A stretch of DNA of 64,000 nt from an uncultured Clostridia bacterium (lineage in GTDB: Bacteria; Bacillota; Clostridia; Christensenellales; Aristaeellaceae): positions 11,018 through 75,017 of the forward strand of contig CAKTYE010000004.1 in assembly GCA_934631985.1 (NCBI GenBank), given 5' to 3'. Both the position numbers and the translations under genes were made by a program. The notes below the pieces were generated by a model. The model was given only the letters and a program-made list of their open reading frames with translations, was not told the origin of the DNA and ran no database searches. Shown in pieces: positions 53,421 to 62,015 of this stretch (position 1 is the first letter of the stretch; each line of letters begins with the position of its first letter).

Positions 53421-56345
53421 TTACTCGATCTTTTCGCCCTTTTCCAGCTTATCGATCATGCGCAGCACGAAGCGATAGCCTTCATACTCCTCGGTGGTGC
53501 ATTTCAGGTAATTCTCCTTGGTTTGACGTGCCAGGGCAAGCGCCTCGTCCCGGCGATTCAGCACCGCAAGGGCAGGAATGCGCACCGCGTCGCAGGCATA
53601 AGCGTACAGGGTGAAGCCCAGCCGCTCGAAGATACCGCGGGCTTCCTCCAGCAGGGCCAGGGCCTCCTCGGGCCGGCCGCACTTGCGCGCGATCACCGCC
53701 TGACTTTGCAGGGCGGCGGCGTAATCGCCCGTATCCACGCGCAGGGCGCGGTAGCCGCGCAGCACCTCGCTGCTGACGGCAGCGGCCTCCTCCACACGGT
53801 CCAGCTCCACCAGAATGCTTGCCAGATTCGTCTGGATATGGATCTTCGTCAGCAGGTCAATGTCGTAGCTCAGGGCCTGGCGAATGGTCTGCAATGCTTC
53901 CTCCCGCTGGCCCAGCGCCTTATAGCACAGGGCGATGGTGTTCAGCAGGGTCACATAATTCTCCCGCATGGCGCTGCCGTTGTGGCGATGAAGCACCGCA
54001 AGCGCCTTCTGGGCCAGCTTCAGGCAATGCTGCGCATCGCCGCGCATGATCCAGGCGTTGCCGATCTCCTCCAGCACCTCGGCCTCCAGGCAGGAATCCC
54101 GCAGACAGCTTTCGTGCATCAGCGTCAGCAGAGCGTCGCCCTCTTTTTCCAGCTCCGCCTCGTCCAGTTCGCCCCGGACGCAGCGCTGGCGAATGCGGAA
54201 GGAAAGATACTGCACGTTTGCCAGCGCCAGAGGAAAGACCGCATCCGCATCCCGCTGAATCTCATCCGCAAGGGCCTGATCCTCGGGGGACATCACGCCG
54301 TACATAATGGCAATGACAAAGATCGCCGCCCACAGGCTGGGTGTTTGCGCATAGACGGGCTTCATGGCGGCAATGCAGCGCAGCTGCTCCGTCAGCGCCT
54401 GCGCGTCCTCGCCGCCGTTTGCGCCCACGCGCATCAGGCGCAGCAGTACACATTCCAGCACCAAGCGACGGGGCGACACCGGCTCCGCCTTGCTGCGCAT
54501 GCTGACAAGCCACTGATGAATCGCGCCGTAGGGCAGATAAACGCGGGTCAGCATCCAGCAGGCGGGAATGATCGCCTCCCCCGTCGGCTCCGGCAGGGCG
54601 CACAGCAGGCTGATGCACAGACGGTACACGTCCATGTCCACCCAGCCCTCCTGGAAAAATCGCGGGTACAGGGATTCCGCCAATTGTATCAGGCTAGGCA
54701 GCTCACCCATGGCGGGCAGATAGGCCCGGAAGCATTCCGCCAGCACGGGGTGCATGGCGTAGCCGCTCCACTCTGCATCCAGATAACCGTAATCCGCCGC
54801 CGTCTGCAATAGGTCGATCACGTCCTCTGCGCTGCCGACGTCCGTCAGCACCGCCGTTACAGCCTCGGCGCTCCAAGTCTGGTAAGGAAACGTGGCGAAC
54901 AGCGCCAGCAGCCTCCTCGACCGTTCGTCGGTCGCGCCGGTATCGATCAGCGCCTTCATGGATGAAATAATCGGGGTCAAGCTGGTGCTGGAAAAGCTGA
55001 TGGACGCGAAGCCCTGGCTATGCAGCTCTGCGTTCAGCCGGGTCACAGACCAGCGCTTGATCCGTGCAAGGCTTGCCAGCAGCGAAATGGCCAGCGGATG
55101 GCCCTGCACACTGTCCAGCAGATCGCCCAGCTCCTTGGGCGCATCCACCGGGTAGGTATACTTTTTCAGGAAAAGCTCCTGACTGGCTTCCCGCGTCAAG
55201 GCAGGCACAGCCACCTCGTCAAAGCCCTCGGCTCCCGCAGGGAAGCGAGATGTCATGACCACGTCGCAGCCCCAGGCAGAGAGGTCCAGCAAATGTGCAT
55301 CCTCGGACAGGGGCGTGTTCACGCTATCGATCATCAGCAGGGTGCGGCCCTCGAAGGATTCCTCCAGCTGCGCCCGGGCCAGAGCAATCACGTCGTCGTC
55401 CTCGCCCTGCACCTCGGAAAGGGACGGGAACGCCGCGCGGAAGCTGTCCGCCAGGGAGCTGTTATACTGCACATAAGCCACGCGGCTGAACAGGCCCTCC
55501 GGCTCCAGGCGGCGCATGGCCTGCCGCACCAGCTCCGTTTTGCCGATGCCGCCCATGCCGCGCACCAGCAGCTTGCCGCCTGCACGGATCTTCTCCGTCA
55601 CCGTGTTCAGCAGCGTACCGTCTCCCTGCACATACTGGCCCTCCGGCAGGGGCTGGCGGCACAGCACGCAGTCACGGTTGGTCAGCGCCCGCGGCACCCG
55701 CCGTCCATAGGAAATGTGGGAATACACGGGCCACAGCTTGCGGTCGCAAGGATGCATGGCGCTGCAAAAGCCCAGCAGCTCGCTGCAGTTCATTTCATCC
55801 CCATACAGGGCCAGCAGCGTCAGCCAGCTCAGAGACAGGGCGTGGCAGAACAACACGCTGGGACCGCCCGCCGCGTTTTCCCCGCCCCGAGCCTCCTTCA
55901 AAATCGTCTGAAGGGTCGGCACCAGCAGCACGTCATCCTGAGCGCAGGCCTTTTCAAAGGCTTGCAGGCTGCGGGTCATGTCCTCGGGCTGATAATGATT
56001 AGCCGTCAGGAATTCGCTGAAAATGCCCGTCAGCTTCAAAATGCCGGCGGCGTTCAGGGAAGCATTCAGCTCGGCAAGCAGCCGCGCAGGCGTAGAAGAC
56101 GCGCCGGTGCGGTTCATCAGATTGCTCAGGCTGCGGGAGCGGCTTTCCGTGTCAAATAAATCACGCATCAGCTGCTCGGAAAGGAAGCCCTGCAGGATTC
56201 CCGTCCAAAACTTGGTCAGCGTCAGGCCCTTCAGGGCCTGGACAGGCAGCACACCCGTGGAATAAATGCCCGGGAGCTTACCCGTTAAATAACGGTAAAC
56301 ATTTTTCGGTGTAAGCAAAATTGCACCGTCGCTTGCTTCTTTCAT
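53421..56345 (-). CDS. NLR-like STAND ATPase with C-terminal TPR repeats
   Basis: 974 residues, ATG behind GGAGGAAAG. Order: an N-terminal domain (~1-215) I do not recognise, ending near a Cys pair DCVLC (~232); an NB-ARC-like ATPase with P-loop VRGMGGIGKTELV (~258-270), Walker B GRTLLMIDSV (~338), sensor TSRFP (~367), GHPLAISLL (~415) and an MHP sequence in YAMHPVLAEC (~531), close to the MHD motif; then helical TPR-type repeats (~620-960, e.g. EALQTIRQALSYD). STAND proteins bind a trigger through their repeats and oligomerise to switch on an effector; roles include antiphage defence and transcriptional control. Single gene with its own promoter. Fold firm, role open. Confidence 0.85.
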   Translation of the reverse strand: MKEASDGAILLTPKNVYRYLTGKLPGIYSTGVLPVQALKGLTLTKFWTGILQGFLSEQLMRDLFDTESRSRSLSNLMNRTGASSTPARLLAELNASLNAAGILKLTGIFSEFLTANHYQPEDMTRSLQAFEKACAQDDVLLVPTLQTILKEARGGENAAGGPSVLFCHALSLSWLTLLALYGDEMNCSELLGFCSAMHPCDRKLWPVYSHISYGRRVPRALTNRDCVLCRQPLPEGQYVQGDGTLLNTVTEKIRAGGKLLVRGMGGIGKTELVRQAMRRLEPEGLFSRVAYVQYNSSLADSFRAAFPSLSEVQGEDDDVIALARAQLEESFEGRTLLMIDSVNTPLSEDAHLLDLSAWGCDVVMTSRFPAGAEGFDEVAVPALTREASQELFLKKYTYPVDAPKELGDLLDSVQGHPLAISLLASLARIKRWSVTRLNAELHSQGFASISFSSTSLTPIISSMKALIDTGATDERSRRLLALFATFPYQTWSAEAVTAVLTDVGSAEDVIDLLQTAADYGYLDAEWSGYAMHPVLAECFRAYLPAMGELPSLIQLAESLYPRFFQEGWVDMDVYRLCISLLCALPEPTGEAIIPACWMLTRVYLPYGAIHQWLVSMRSKAEPVSPRRLVLECVLLRLMRVGANGGEDAQALTEQLRCIAAMKPVYAQTPSLWAAIFVIAIMYGVMSPEDQALADEIQRDADAVFPLALANVQYLSFRIRQRCVRGELDEAELEKEGDALLTLMHESCLRDSCLEAEVLEEIGNAWIMRGDAQHCLKLAQKALAVLHRHNGSAMRENYVTLLNTIALCYKALGQREEALQTIRQALSYDIDLLTKIHIQTNLASILVELDRVEEAAAVSSEVLRGYRALRVDTGDYAAALQSQAVIARKCGRPEEALALLEEARGIFERLGFTLYAYACDAVRIPALAVLNRRDEALALARQTKENYLKCTTEEYEGYRFVLRMIDKLEKGEKIE

Positions 56346-56409
56346 CGGGTCTTTCCTCCGATTTAGCTATTTTATGTAATCTTTCCATCGCACACTGTAA
56401 TCGCTGATT

Positions 56410-56438
56410 ATTGTACCAAAATTTGCACAGGCTTGCAA
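56410..56438 (-). promoter_or_regulatory. Promoter of the STAND ATPase gene
   Basis: Minus strand TTGCAA (56438-56433), 17 bases, TACAAT (56415-56410). Start near 56403 gives a leader of ~58 bases. Confidence 0.8.
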
Positions 56439-56591
56439 GGGCGGTACCGCAGAAAAACAAATATGCTGCGATAACTGGCAGCCCTGCAACGGGAAACGTG
56501 AAGTCCTTCTCGCGGCAGGTTTCTCATTTTTTGGCAAAACTCTCCCGCTTTTTGGAGCGTCTTTTCCGCCCGGCTTCGATATAATCCTATA

Positions 56592-56950
56592 CGAAAAGAC
56601 AAGAAGGAGGCGAAACGCGGAAGAAGTACCCGGCCCAACCTATGAAAATGCCTTGTGCGTTCCTGTCTGCACGAACGTTCTATAGGTTCTTTCCAGATTT
56701 CCTGGAGGAGTTACGAAAGGCATTTCCTGCCGTCCAATCCGCCTCCCTTCGCCTGTCCGCTTACGATCCCTTCCCATCGCCTTTCCTGCCCGCTTTCGCG
56801 CTCATGCCTTGCACGCTGGGGCCCGCTGGAAAGAACCTATCGAGCGCTTGTACAGCGCCCGCAATTCTCTGCCGCATATCACCTCTCCCTTCTTTCCTCC
56901 TTTTTCTTTCCCTTTTCCAAGGGCCTCTTGCGCAGAGGTTCTTTCTTTTT
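56592..56950 (+). ncRNA. Candidate structured RNA with a long 6S-like stem
   Basis: Arms of 30 bases, 56667-56696 and 56826-56855, pair with only about four mismatches (core ATAGGTTCTTTCCAG / CTGGAAAGAACCTAT). Inside, AAGGCAT (56717) pairs with ATGCCTT (56804), leaving an asymmetric internal bubble of 20 and 15 bases, then a pyrimidine-rich apical part. A -10 TATAAT (56580-56585, poor -35) precedes it, and a small hairpin CCTCT/AGAGG with T-rich tail (56924-56950) follows. The architecture recalls 6S RNA, but strand and identity are unproven. No convincing gene occupies 56346-57050. Confidence 0.45.
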
Positions 56951-56971
56951 ACATTTCTTTCCATTCTTTGC

Positions 56972-57001
56972 TTGACAAAATTCCCTCATCGCCGCTAAAA
57001 T
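56972..57001 (+). promoter_or_regulatory. Promoter of the marR-exporter operon
   Basis: TTGACA (56972-56977), 18 bases, TAAAAT (56996-57001); perfect -35. Confidence 0.85.
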
Positions 57002-57003
57002 GG

Positions 57004-57030
57004 TTGCAGTGTCAATTGTTGCATGCTCAA
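57004..57030. promoter_or_regulatory. Paired MarR-type operators
   Basis: TTGCAGTGTCAA (57004-57015) and TTGCATGCTCAA (57019-57030) are two TTG-N6-CAA sites 15 bases apart, straddling the expected transcription start. The form is that of MarR/OhrR-family boxes, fitting autorepression by the next gene. Confidence 0.7.
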
Positions 57031-57050
57031 CTATTTGAAGGAGGCGTTTC

Positions 57051-57491
57051 ATGGATCAGCTTCTCACCCGGCCAATGAATATCATCACCCGCTGCACCGG
57101 GCTGTTTCGGGATGACGCGCTGGCGGATACCGGGCTGACCAGCGGACAGGCGACGTATTTGCTGCGCATCTGTCACAAGCCGGGCCTGACGCAGGAGGAA
57201 CTGGCACGCTCCCTGTACGTTCACAAAAGCAGCGTCACCCGCGCCCTTGCCGCGCTGGAAGGCGAAGGCTGGATCACCCGCGTGCCGGACGCTGCCGATC
57301 GGCGCGCGCTGCGGGTCTATCCCACCGCCAAGGCAGAGGCCATTCGTCCCCGGCTGCGGGCGATGCTGCACCAGTGGAGCGACTATCTCACCGCCGAACT
57401 GACGGACGCGGAGGCGGCGCAGCTGCACAGTCTGCTGGAGCGTGTGGCCCTGCGCGCCGAGCAATGGGCCGAAGGGAGGGCCGCAGAATAA
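57051..57491 (+). CDS. MarR-family transcriptional regulator
   Basis: 146 residues, ATG behind AAGGAGG. Winged helix in the middle: LTQEELARSLYVHKSSVTRA then LEGEGWITRVPDAADRRALR, the typical DxRxxR wing. Dimerisation helices flank it. It precedes two exporter genes with overlapping start/stop codons, so it probably senses a toxic compound and controls the pump through the two boxes at the promoter. Confidence 0.93.
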   Translation: MDQLLTRPMNIITRCTGLFRDDALADTGLTSGQATYLLRICHKPGLTQEELARSLYVHKSSVTRALAALEGEGWITRVPDAADRRALRVYPTAKAEAIRPRLRAMLHQWSDYLTAELTDAEAAQLHSLLERVALRAEQWAEGRAAE

Positions 57492-59203
57492 TGCACACCC
57501 TGCTTCAATATGTAAAACCTAAACTGCCCCGCATGGGCGTGATCTTTGCCATCAAGGTCTCCGGCACCATCATCGAGCTGTTTCTGCCCTGGCTGCTGTC
57601 CTCCATTCTGGATGACTGCGCCGCCGTGGGCGATGTACGCGGCGCATGGCTGCGGGGCGGCCTGATGGTGCTGTGCGCCTTGGGAGCCATGTTCGGCAAC
57701 GCCTGCGCCAACCGCATGTCCTGTTCCGTTTCACGGGACGTGACCAAGCGACTGCGCAGCGACCTGTTTCAGAAAATGCTGCACCTTTCCTGCGCCCAGG
57801 TAGACGGCTTCACCACGCCCTCGCTGATGTCCCGGGTAAACAGCGACGTCTACAACGTCCATGTGATGCTGGACCGCATGCAGCGGCTGGGGGTGCGCTC
57901 CCCCATGCTGCTGGTGGGCGGCATTCTGGTGGCGCTGACGCTGGAGCCTGTGCTGACGCTGGTGCTGATCGCCACGCTGCCGCTGCTGGGCGTGGTGATG
58001 GTCTATGTCTCCCGCCACGGCGTGCCGCTGTTCAGCGCCTCCCAGCAGAGTCTGGATCGGCTGGTGCGCAAGGTGCAGGAAAACATGACCGGCGCGCGGG
58101 TCATCAAGGCGCTTTCCAAAACCGACTGGGAGCGGGAGCGCTTTGATGAAGCCAGCCGGGAGAACGTGCGCCGGGAATCCCATGCTTCTGCGGTGATGGC
58201 AGTGACCGGCCCGGTGATGAACCTGCTGCTGAGTCTGGGCCTTGCGGCGGTGATCTGGGTCGGCGCGGTGCGGGTGCAGTATGGGCTGACCCAGCCCGGC
58301 AAGATCATTGCGTTTTTGAGCTACTTCACCATCATCCTCAATGCGCTGCTGATGATCTCCCGCATCTTTACCTATTATTCAAAGGGCATTGCCAGCGCCC
58401 GCCGGGTGGCTGAGGTGCTGAACGCCCCGGTGGAGCTGGAGCCGCAGGCGCTTCCCGCCGAAACGGACACGGCTGTCATCCGCTTCCGGGAGGTCAGCTT
58501 CTCCTACCACAAGAGCCATGTTGATCTAGGCCCGATCTCCTTTGCGCTGGAGCGTGGGCAGACCCTGGGGGTCATCGGCCCCACGGGCAGCGGCAAGACG
58601 ACGCTGCTGAACCTTTTGCAGCGCTTCTATGACCCGGACAAGGGCGAGATCCTGCTGGAAGGCAAGCCGCTGCGTTCCCTGACGGCTGACGAGCTGCGCA
58701 GCCGCATTGGCGTGGTGCAGCAGAGCGACTTTCTGATGACGGACACCATTGCCGAGAACATCCGCTTTGGTCGGGCATTATCCGACGAGGCGGTGCAGCA
58801 GGCAGCAGCAACAGCGCAGGGCGACTTCATTCAGCAAAAAGAGGAAGGCTTCCAGACGCTTTTGACCACGCGGGGCGCAAACCTTTCCGGCGGACAGAAG
58901 CAGCGTGTGCTGATCGCCCGCGCCCTGGCAGGCGACCCGCAGATCCTTCTGTTGGACGACTGCTCCTCGGCGCTGGACTACAGGACGGACGCAGCGCTTC
59001 GCCGTGCGCTGCATGCGCGGAAAAACGCCGCCGCCACGGTGATTGTGGCGCAGCGCATTTCCGCCGTGCAGGACTGCGACCAGATTCTTGTATTGGACGC
59101 GGGCCGTCCCATGGGGCTGGGCGACCATGAAACCCTGCTGCACACCTGCCCCATGTACCGGGAGCTGTATCAGCTTCAGCTTGGTGAGGAGGTGAGCGCC
59201 TGA
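57491..59203 (+). CDS. Heterodimeric ABC multidrug exporter, subunit 1
   Basis: 570 residues; the ATG shares one base with the marR TAA. An N-terminal six-helix exporter domain is followed by an ABC domain: Walker A GPTGSGKTT, signature LSGGQKQRVLIARAL, Walker B ILLLDDCSSALD. Asp replaces the catalytic Glu after Walker B, as in TM287 or BmrC. With a partner of normal Walker B, this marks the subunit that forms the non-hydrolysing site. Likely drug or lipid export, repressed by MarR. Confidence 0.93.
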   Translation: MHTLLQYVKPKLPRMGVIFAIKVSGTIIELFLPWLLSSILDDCAAVGDVRGAWLRGGLMVLCALGAMFGNACANRMSCSVSRDVTKRLRSDLFQKMLHLSCAQVDGFTTPSLMSRVNSDVYNVHVMLDRMQRLGVRSPMLLVGGILVALTLEPVLTLVLIATLPLLGVVMVYVSRHGVPLFSASQQSLDRLVRKVQENMTGARVIKALSKTDWERERFDEASRENVRRESHASAVMAVTGPVMNLLLSLGLAAVIWVGAVRVQYGLTQPGKIIAFLSYFTIILNALLMISRIFTYYSKGIASARRVAEVLNAPVELEPQALPAETDTAVIRFREVSFSYHKSHVDLGPISFALERGQTLGVIGPTGSGKTTLLNLLQRFYDPDKGEILLEGKPLRSLTADELRSRIGVVQQSDFLMTDTIAENIRFGRALSDEAVQQAAATAQGDFIQQKEEGFQTLLTTRGANLSGGQKQRVLIARALAGDPQILLLDDCSSALDYRTDAALRRALHARKNAAATVIVAQRISAVQDCDQILVLDAGRPMGLGDHETLLHTCPMYRELYQLQLGEEVSA

Positions 59204-60975
59204 TGCCTGTTTCCACTGCCTTTGAGCGTCCGCGCAAGGCCCCGCGTCAGGTGCTGCGGCGGCTGGCGGTATATTTCAAGCCCTACAGGTTGCAGCTGAC
59301 TTTCGCGGTGGCGCTGTCCGTTGCAGGCAATCTGCTGTCGCTGGTGTCCCCGAAGCTCTCCGGCGCAGCCATTGACGCCATTCTGCCGGGCGCGGTGGAT
59401 TTTCCCGTGGTGGGGCGCTATGTGCTGATGATGGTGGTCTGCGCGGTGTTTTCCGCAGGCATGAGCTACGGCCTTTCCCGGCTGATGATCCACCTGAGCC
59501 GGGGCGTTGTTTACCAGATGCGCAAGGACCTGTTTCAGCGGCTGGGCCAGCTGCCTGTGAGCTTTTTCGACCAGCATCAAACGGGCGACGTGATCTCCGT
59601 GTTCTCCTATGATGTGGACACGGTGAACGCTTCCCTTTCCAACGACCTGACGCAGCTTTTGTCCAGCGTCATCACGGTGGCTGGCTCGCTGTACATGATG
59701 CTGACGCTTTCGCCGCTGCTGGTGCTGGTGTTTGCGGTGACGATTCCCATGTCGATGGCCTTCACCCGCTTCCGTGCCAAGCGCGCGCGGAGGCTGTTCC
59801 GTACCCGCAGCCACATGCTGGGCGACATGAACGGCTATGCCGAGGAGGTCATCAGCGGTCTGAAAACCATCAAGGCCTATGGACAGGAGTATGTTTTTGA
59901 GGAGCGCTTTCACGCCAAGAGCGATGCGGCGGCGGACGCGCACTACACTGCGGATGCGTTCAGCTCGGTGACCGGCCCCTCGGTGAACTTTGTGAACAAT
60001 CTGTCCCTGGCGCTGGTGAGTCTGTTCGGGGCGCTGATGTACATGCACGGCAGCGTATCGCTGGGCAATATTTCGTCCTTTGTGCTGTATTCCCGCAAGT
60101 TTTCCGGGCCGATCAATGAATTTGCGAACCTGATCAGCGAGCTGCAATCGTCGCTGGCGGCAGCGGAGCGTGTGCTGGCGCTGATCGACGAGGAGCCGGA
60201 GCAGCCCGACGCGCCGGATGCGCTTCCCCTGACGCGGTGCCGCGGTCAGCTTTCCTTCCGGGATGTATGCTTTGGCTACACGCCTGAGCAGGAGATTCTG
60301 CACCACATCAGTGCCGAGGTTGCGACGGGGCAGGTGATCGCCATTGTGGGTGCGACGGGCTGCGGCAAGACGACGCTCATCAATCTGCTGATGCGCTTTT
60401 ATGATGTAAGCAGCGGTGCGATCCTGCTGGACGGGCATGATCTGCGGGACTACCGGCGGCAGGATCTGCGGCGGCAGTACACGATGGTATTGCAGGACAC
60501 CTGGCTGTTTGAGGGAACGATTTACGACAACATTGCCTATGGTGCGCCGGGGGTGACCCGGGAGAAGGTGATCGCCGCCGCGAAGGCTGCGCATATTCAT
60601 GAGACGATCCTGTCCCTGCCCCAGGGCTACGACACGCTGCTGACCGGGGACGGCGGAAACATTTCGAAGGGCCAGAAGCAGTTGCTGACCATTGCCCGCG
60701 CCATGCTGGTGGACAGTCCCATGCTGATCCTTGACGAGGCCACTTCCAACGTTGACACGCAAACGGAAAAGGCCATTGCGGACGCGATGCTCTCCCTGAT
60801 GCGGGGCCGAACCTGCTTCGTCATTGCGCACCGCCTGTCCACCATCGTCGGCGCTGACCGCATTCTCTGCATGCAGGCCGGGCGCATTGTCGAATCCGGC
60901 ACCCACGCCGAGCTTCTCCGCCGCAACGGCGTTTACGCCGACATCTACAAGGCACAGTATGAACGAGGGGAGTAA
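59203..60975 (+). CDS. Heterodimeric ABC multidrug exporter, subunit 2
   Basis: 590 residues; ATG overlaps the subunit 1 TGA by one base, so translation is coupled. Six-helix exporter domain plus ABC domain: Walker A GATGCGKTT, Walker B LILDEATSNVD with normal Glu, but a changed signature ISKGQKQLLTIARAM instead of LSGGQ. Combined with subunit 1 this gives one canonical and one degenerate ATP site, the pattern of asymmetric exporters. A family-B palindrome follows as the operon end. Confidence 0.93.
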   Translation: MPVSTAFERPRKAPRQVLRRLAVYFKPYRLQLTFAVALSVAGNLLSLVSPKLSGAAIDAILPGAVDFPVVGRYVLMMVVCAVFSAGMSYGLSRLMIHLSRGVVYQMRKDLFQRLGQLPVSFFDQHQTGDVISVFSYDVDTVNASLSNDLTQLLSSVITVAGSLYMMLTLSPLLVLVFAVTIPMSMAFTRFRAKRARRLFRTRSHMLGDMNGYAEEVISGLKTIKAYGQEYVFEERFHAKSDAAADAHYTADAFSSVTGPSVNFVNNLSLALVSLFGALMYMHGSVSLGNISSFVLYSRKFSGPINEFANLISELQSSLAAAERVLALIDEEPEQPDAPDALPLTRCRGQLSFRDVCFGYTPEQEILHHISAEVATGQVIAIVGATGCGKTTLINLLMRFYDVSSGAILLDGHDLRDYRRQDLRRQYTMVLQDTWLFEGTIYDNIAYGAPGVTREKVIAAAKAAHIHETILSLPQGYDTLLTGDGGNISKGQKQLLTIARAMLVDSPMLILDEATSNVDTQTEKAIADAMLSLMRGRTCFVIAHRLSTIVGADRILCMQAGRIVESGTHAELLRRNGVYADIYKAQYERGE

Positions 60976-60980
60976 AAACG

Positions 60981-61035
60981 CCGGGGGAGACGGCTTCTGT
61001 GCCAGAAGCCTCTCCCCCGGACCCCCTCTCGAAGA
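60981..61035 (+). repeat. Dispersed palindromic element, family B (copy 4)
   Basis: CCGGGGGAGACGGCTTC TGTGCCA GAAGCCTCTCCCCCGG and tail CCCCTCTCGAAGA. The outer stem differs from copies 1 and 3 at several positions, but each change is matched on the other arm, so pairing is conserved. Confidence 0.85.
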
Positions 61036-61129
61036 ACGGAGAGGGGAGAGTTTGGTTGGGTGCGTCCCCGGAGGCTGAAAGAGCCTCCGGGGACATTTGC
61101 TGCTGCCTGGGTACTGCTTTGCCTTGACC

Positions 61130-61170
61130 CCCTCAGTCGCCTGCGGGCGACAGCTCCCCCCTTGGGGGAG
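61130..61170. repeat. Half copy of the MITE-like element
   Basis: CCTCAGTCGCCTGCGGGCGA followed by CAGCTCCCCCCTTGGGGGAG matches the left end of the 198-bp units (CCTCAGTCAGCC...GCTGACAGCTCC). The right end is missing. Confidence 0.7.
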
Positions 61171-61224
61171 CATAGGAGTGAGTTGTGCCGTCTCTGTGAT
61201 CTTTAAAATCCTTCGCATTTGCTA

Positions 61225-61253
61225 TTGACAGCGGCGCTGTCCCCTGCTATAAT
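61225..61253 (+). promoter_or_regulatory. Consensus promoter of rplJ-rplL
   Basis: TTGACA (61225-61230), 17 bases, TATAAT (61248-61253): a perfect match to the housekeeping consensus, as expected for ribosomal protein genes. Confidence 0.95.
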
Positions 61254-61264
61254 AATTTAGGTTT

Positions 61265-61389
61265 TGAAAGAAACCTGTGCCGTAGACAGCCGGTGCCTGC
61301 AAAGGCTTAAGGGAGTTCCGCTCCGCCTGCCGAGGTGTGAAGGATATGCATTTGCTCATCCCTTGCGCCTGCGCAAGGGTTTTCTTTTA
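61265..61389 (+). promoter_or_regulatory. L10 leader RNA with attenuator-like hairpin
   Basis: The leader has the landmarks of the ribosomal L10 autoregulatory leader: GTAGACAGCCGGTG, GCTTAAGGGAGTTCCGCTCC and GCCTGCCGAGGTG, a kink-turn-type binding site for the L10-L12 complex. CCCTTGCGC CT GCGCAAGGG with TTTTCTTTT (61360-61389) follows, 33 bases before rplJ, so control is likely by termination. Confidence 0.88.
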
Positions 61390-61421
61390 CTCTGAACCGT
61401 TGAGGAGGTGCAAGTAAAGCA

Positions 61422-61940
61422 ATGAGCAAGACGCATCATGAGAGCAAGAACCGCATCCTGAAGGAGCAGGTCGTTGAGGACATCAAGGCCAAGCTGGACG
61501 CCGCTCAGTCTGTGGTGGTGTGCAGCTACAACGGTCTGACCGTGGCTGACGTTACCGAGCTGCGCGCGCTGTGCCGTGCCCAGGATGTGCATTACTGCGT
61601 TCTGAAGAACCGTCTGGTGCTAAAGGCGCTGCAGGAGAAGGGCATTGAGGGCCTGGATCATCTGCTGGAGGGCCCCAACGCTTTCGTGTTCGGCATGAAG
61701 GACGCTGTGGCGGCCCCCAAGGTCATCAACGACTTCATCGAGAAGAAGAAGCTGACCTCTCTGGAGATCCGCGGTGGTCTGCTGGACGGCAAGGCCGTCG
61801 ACGTGAACACCATCAAGAGCCTGGCTGCTCTGCCCAGCCGCGAAGTTCTGCTGGCCAAGCTGCTTGGCAGCATGACCAACGCCATCGGCGGTTTCGTCCG
61901 CGTGGTGGAAGCGTATCGCAAGCAGAAGGCTGGCGAGTAA
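61422..61940 (+). CDS. rplJ: 50S ribosomal protein L10
   Basis: 172 residues, ATG behind GAGGAGG. Typical L10: N-terminal rRNA-binding part with SVVVCSYNGLTVADVTELR and KNRLVLKAL, then the helix that carries L7/L12 dimers at the C-terminus. It anchors the ribosomal stalk and represses its own leader. The upstream rplK-rplA pair usual in Firmicutes is absent; an exporter operon lies there instead. Confidence 0.98.
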   Translation: MSKTHHESKNRILKEQVVEDIKAKLDAAQSVVVCSYNGLTVADVTELRALCRAQDVHYCVLKNRLVLKALQEKGIEGLDHLLEGPNAFVFGMKDAVAAPKVINDFIEKKKLTSLEIRGGLLDGKAVDVNTIKSLAALPSREVLLAKLLGSMTNAIGGFVRVVEAYRKQKAGE

Positions 61941-62015
61941 TCTCGGAATTGCTCTCCGCTGTATAAAAAGCGAAGCATTACAAATTGAAATCAACCGTAT
62001 AGGAGGCTGAAATTC

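Noticed and set aside
56761..56877. 38-codon minus-strand gene MRQRIAGAVQALDRFF... with a good AGAGGTGAT site
   Set aside because: The ribosome site is attractive, but the frame spans one arm and the loop of the structured-RNA candidate and ends in low-complexity sequence. Not strong enough to call.
56642..56998. 118-codon plus-strand gene between the STAND and marR genes
   Set aside because: The AAGGAGG site is ~30 bases from the ATG; the sequence is Phe/Pro/Leu-rich low complexity and crosses the long inverted repeat.
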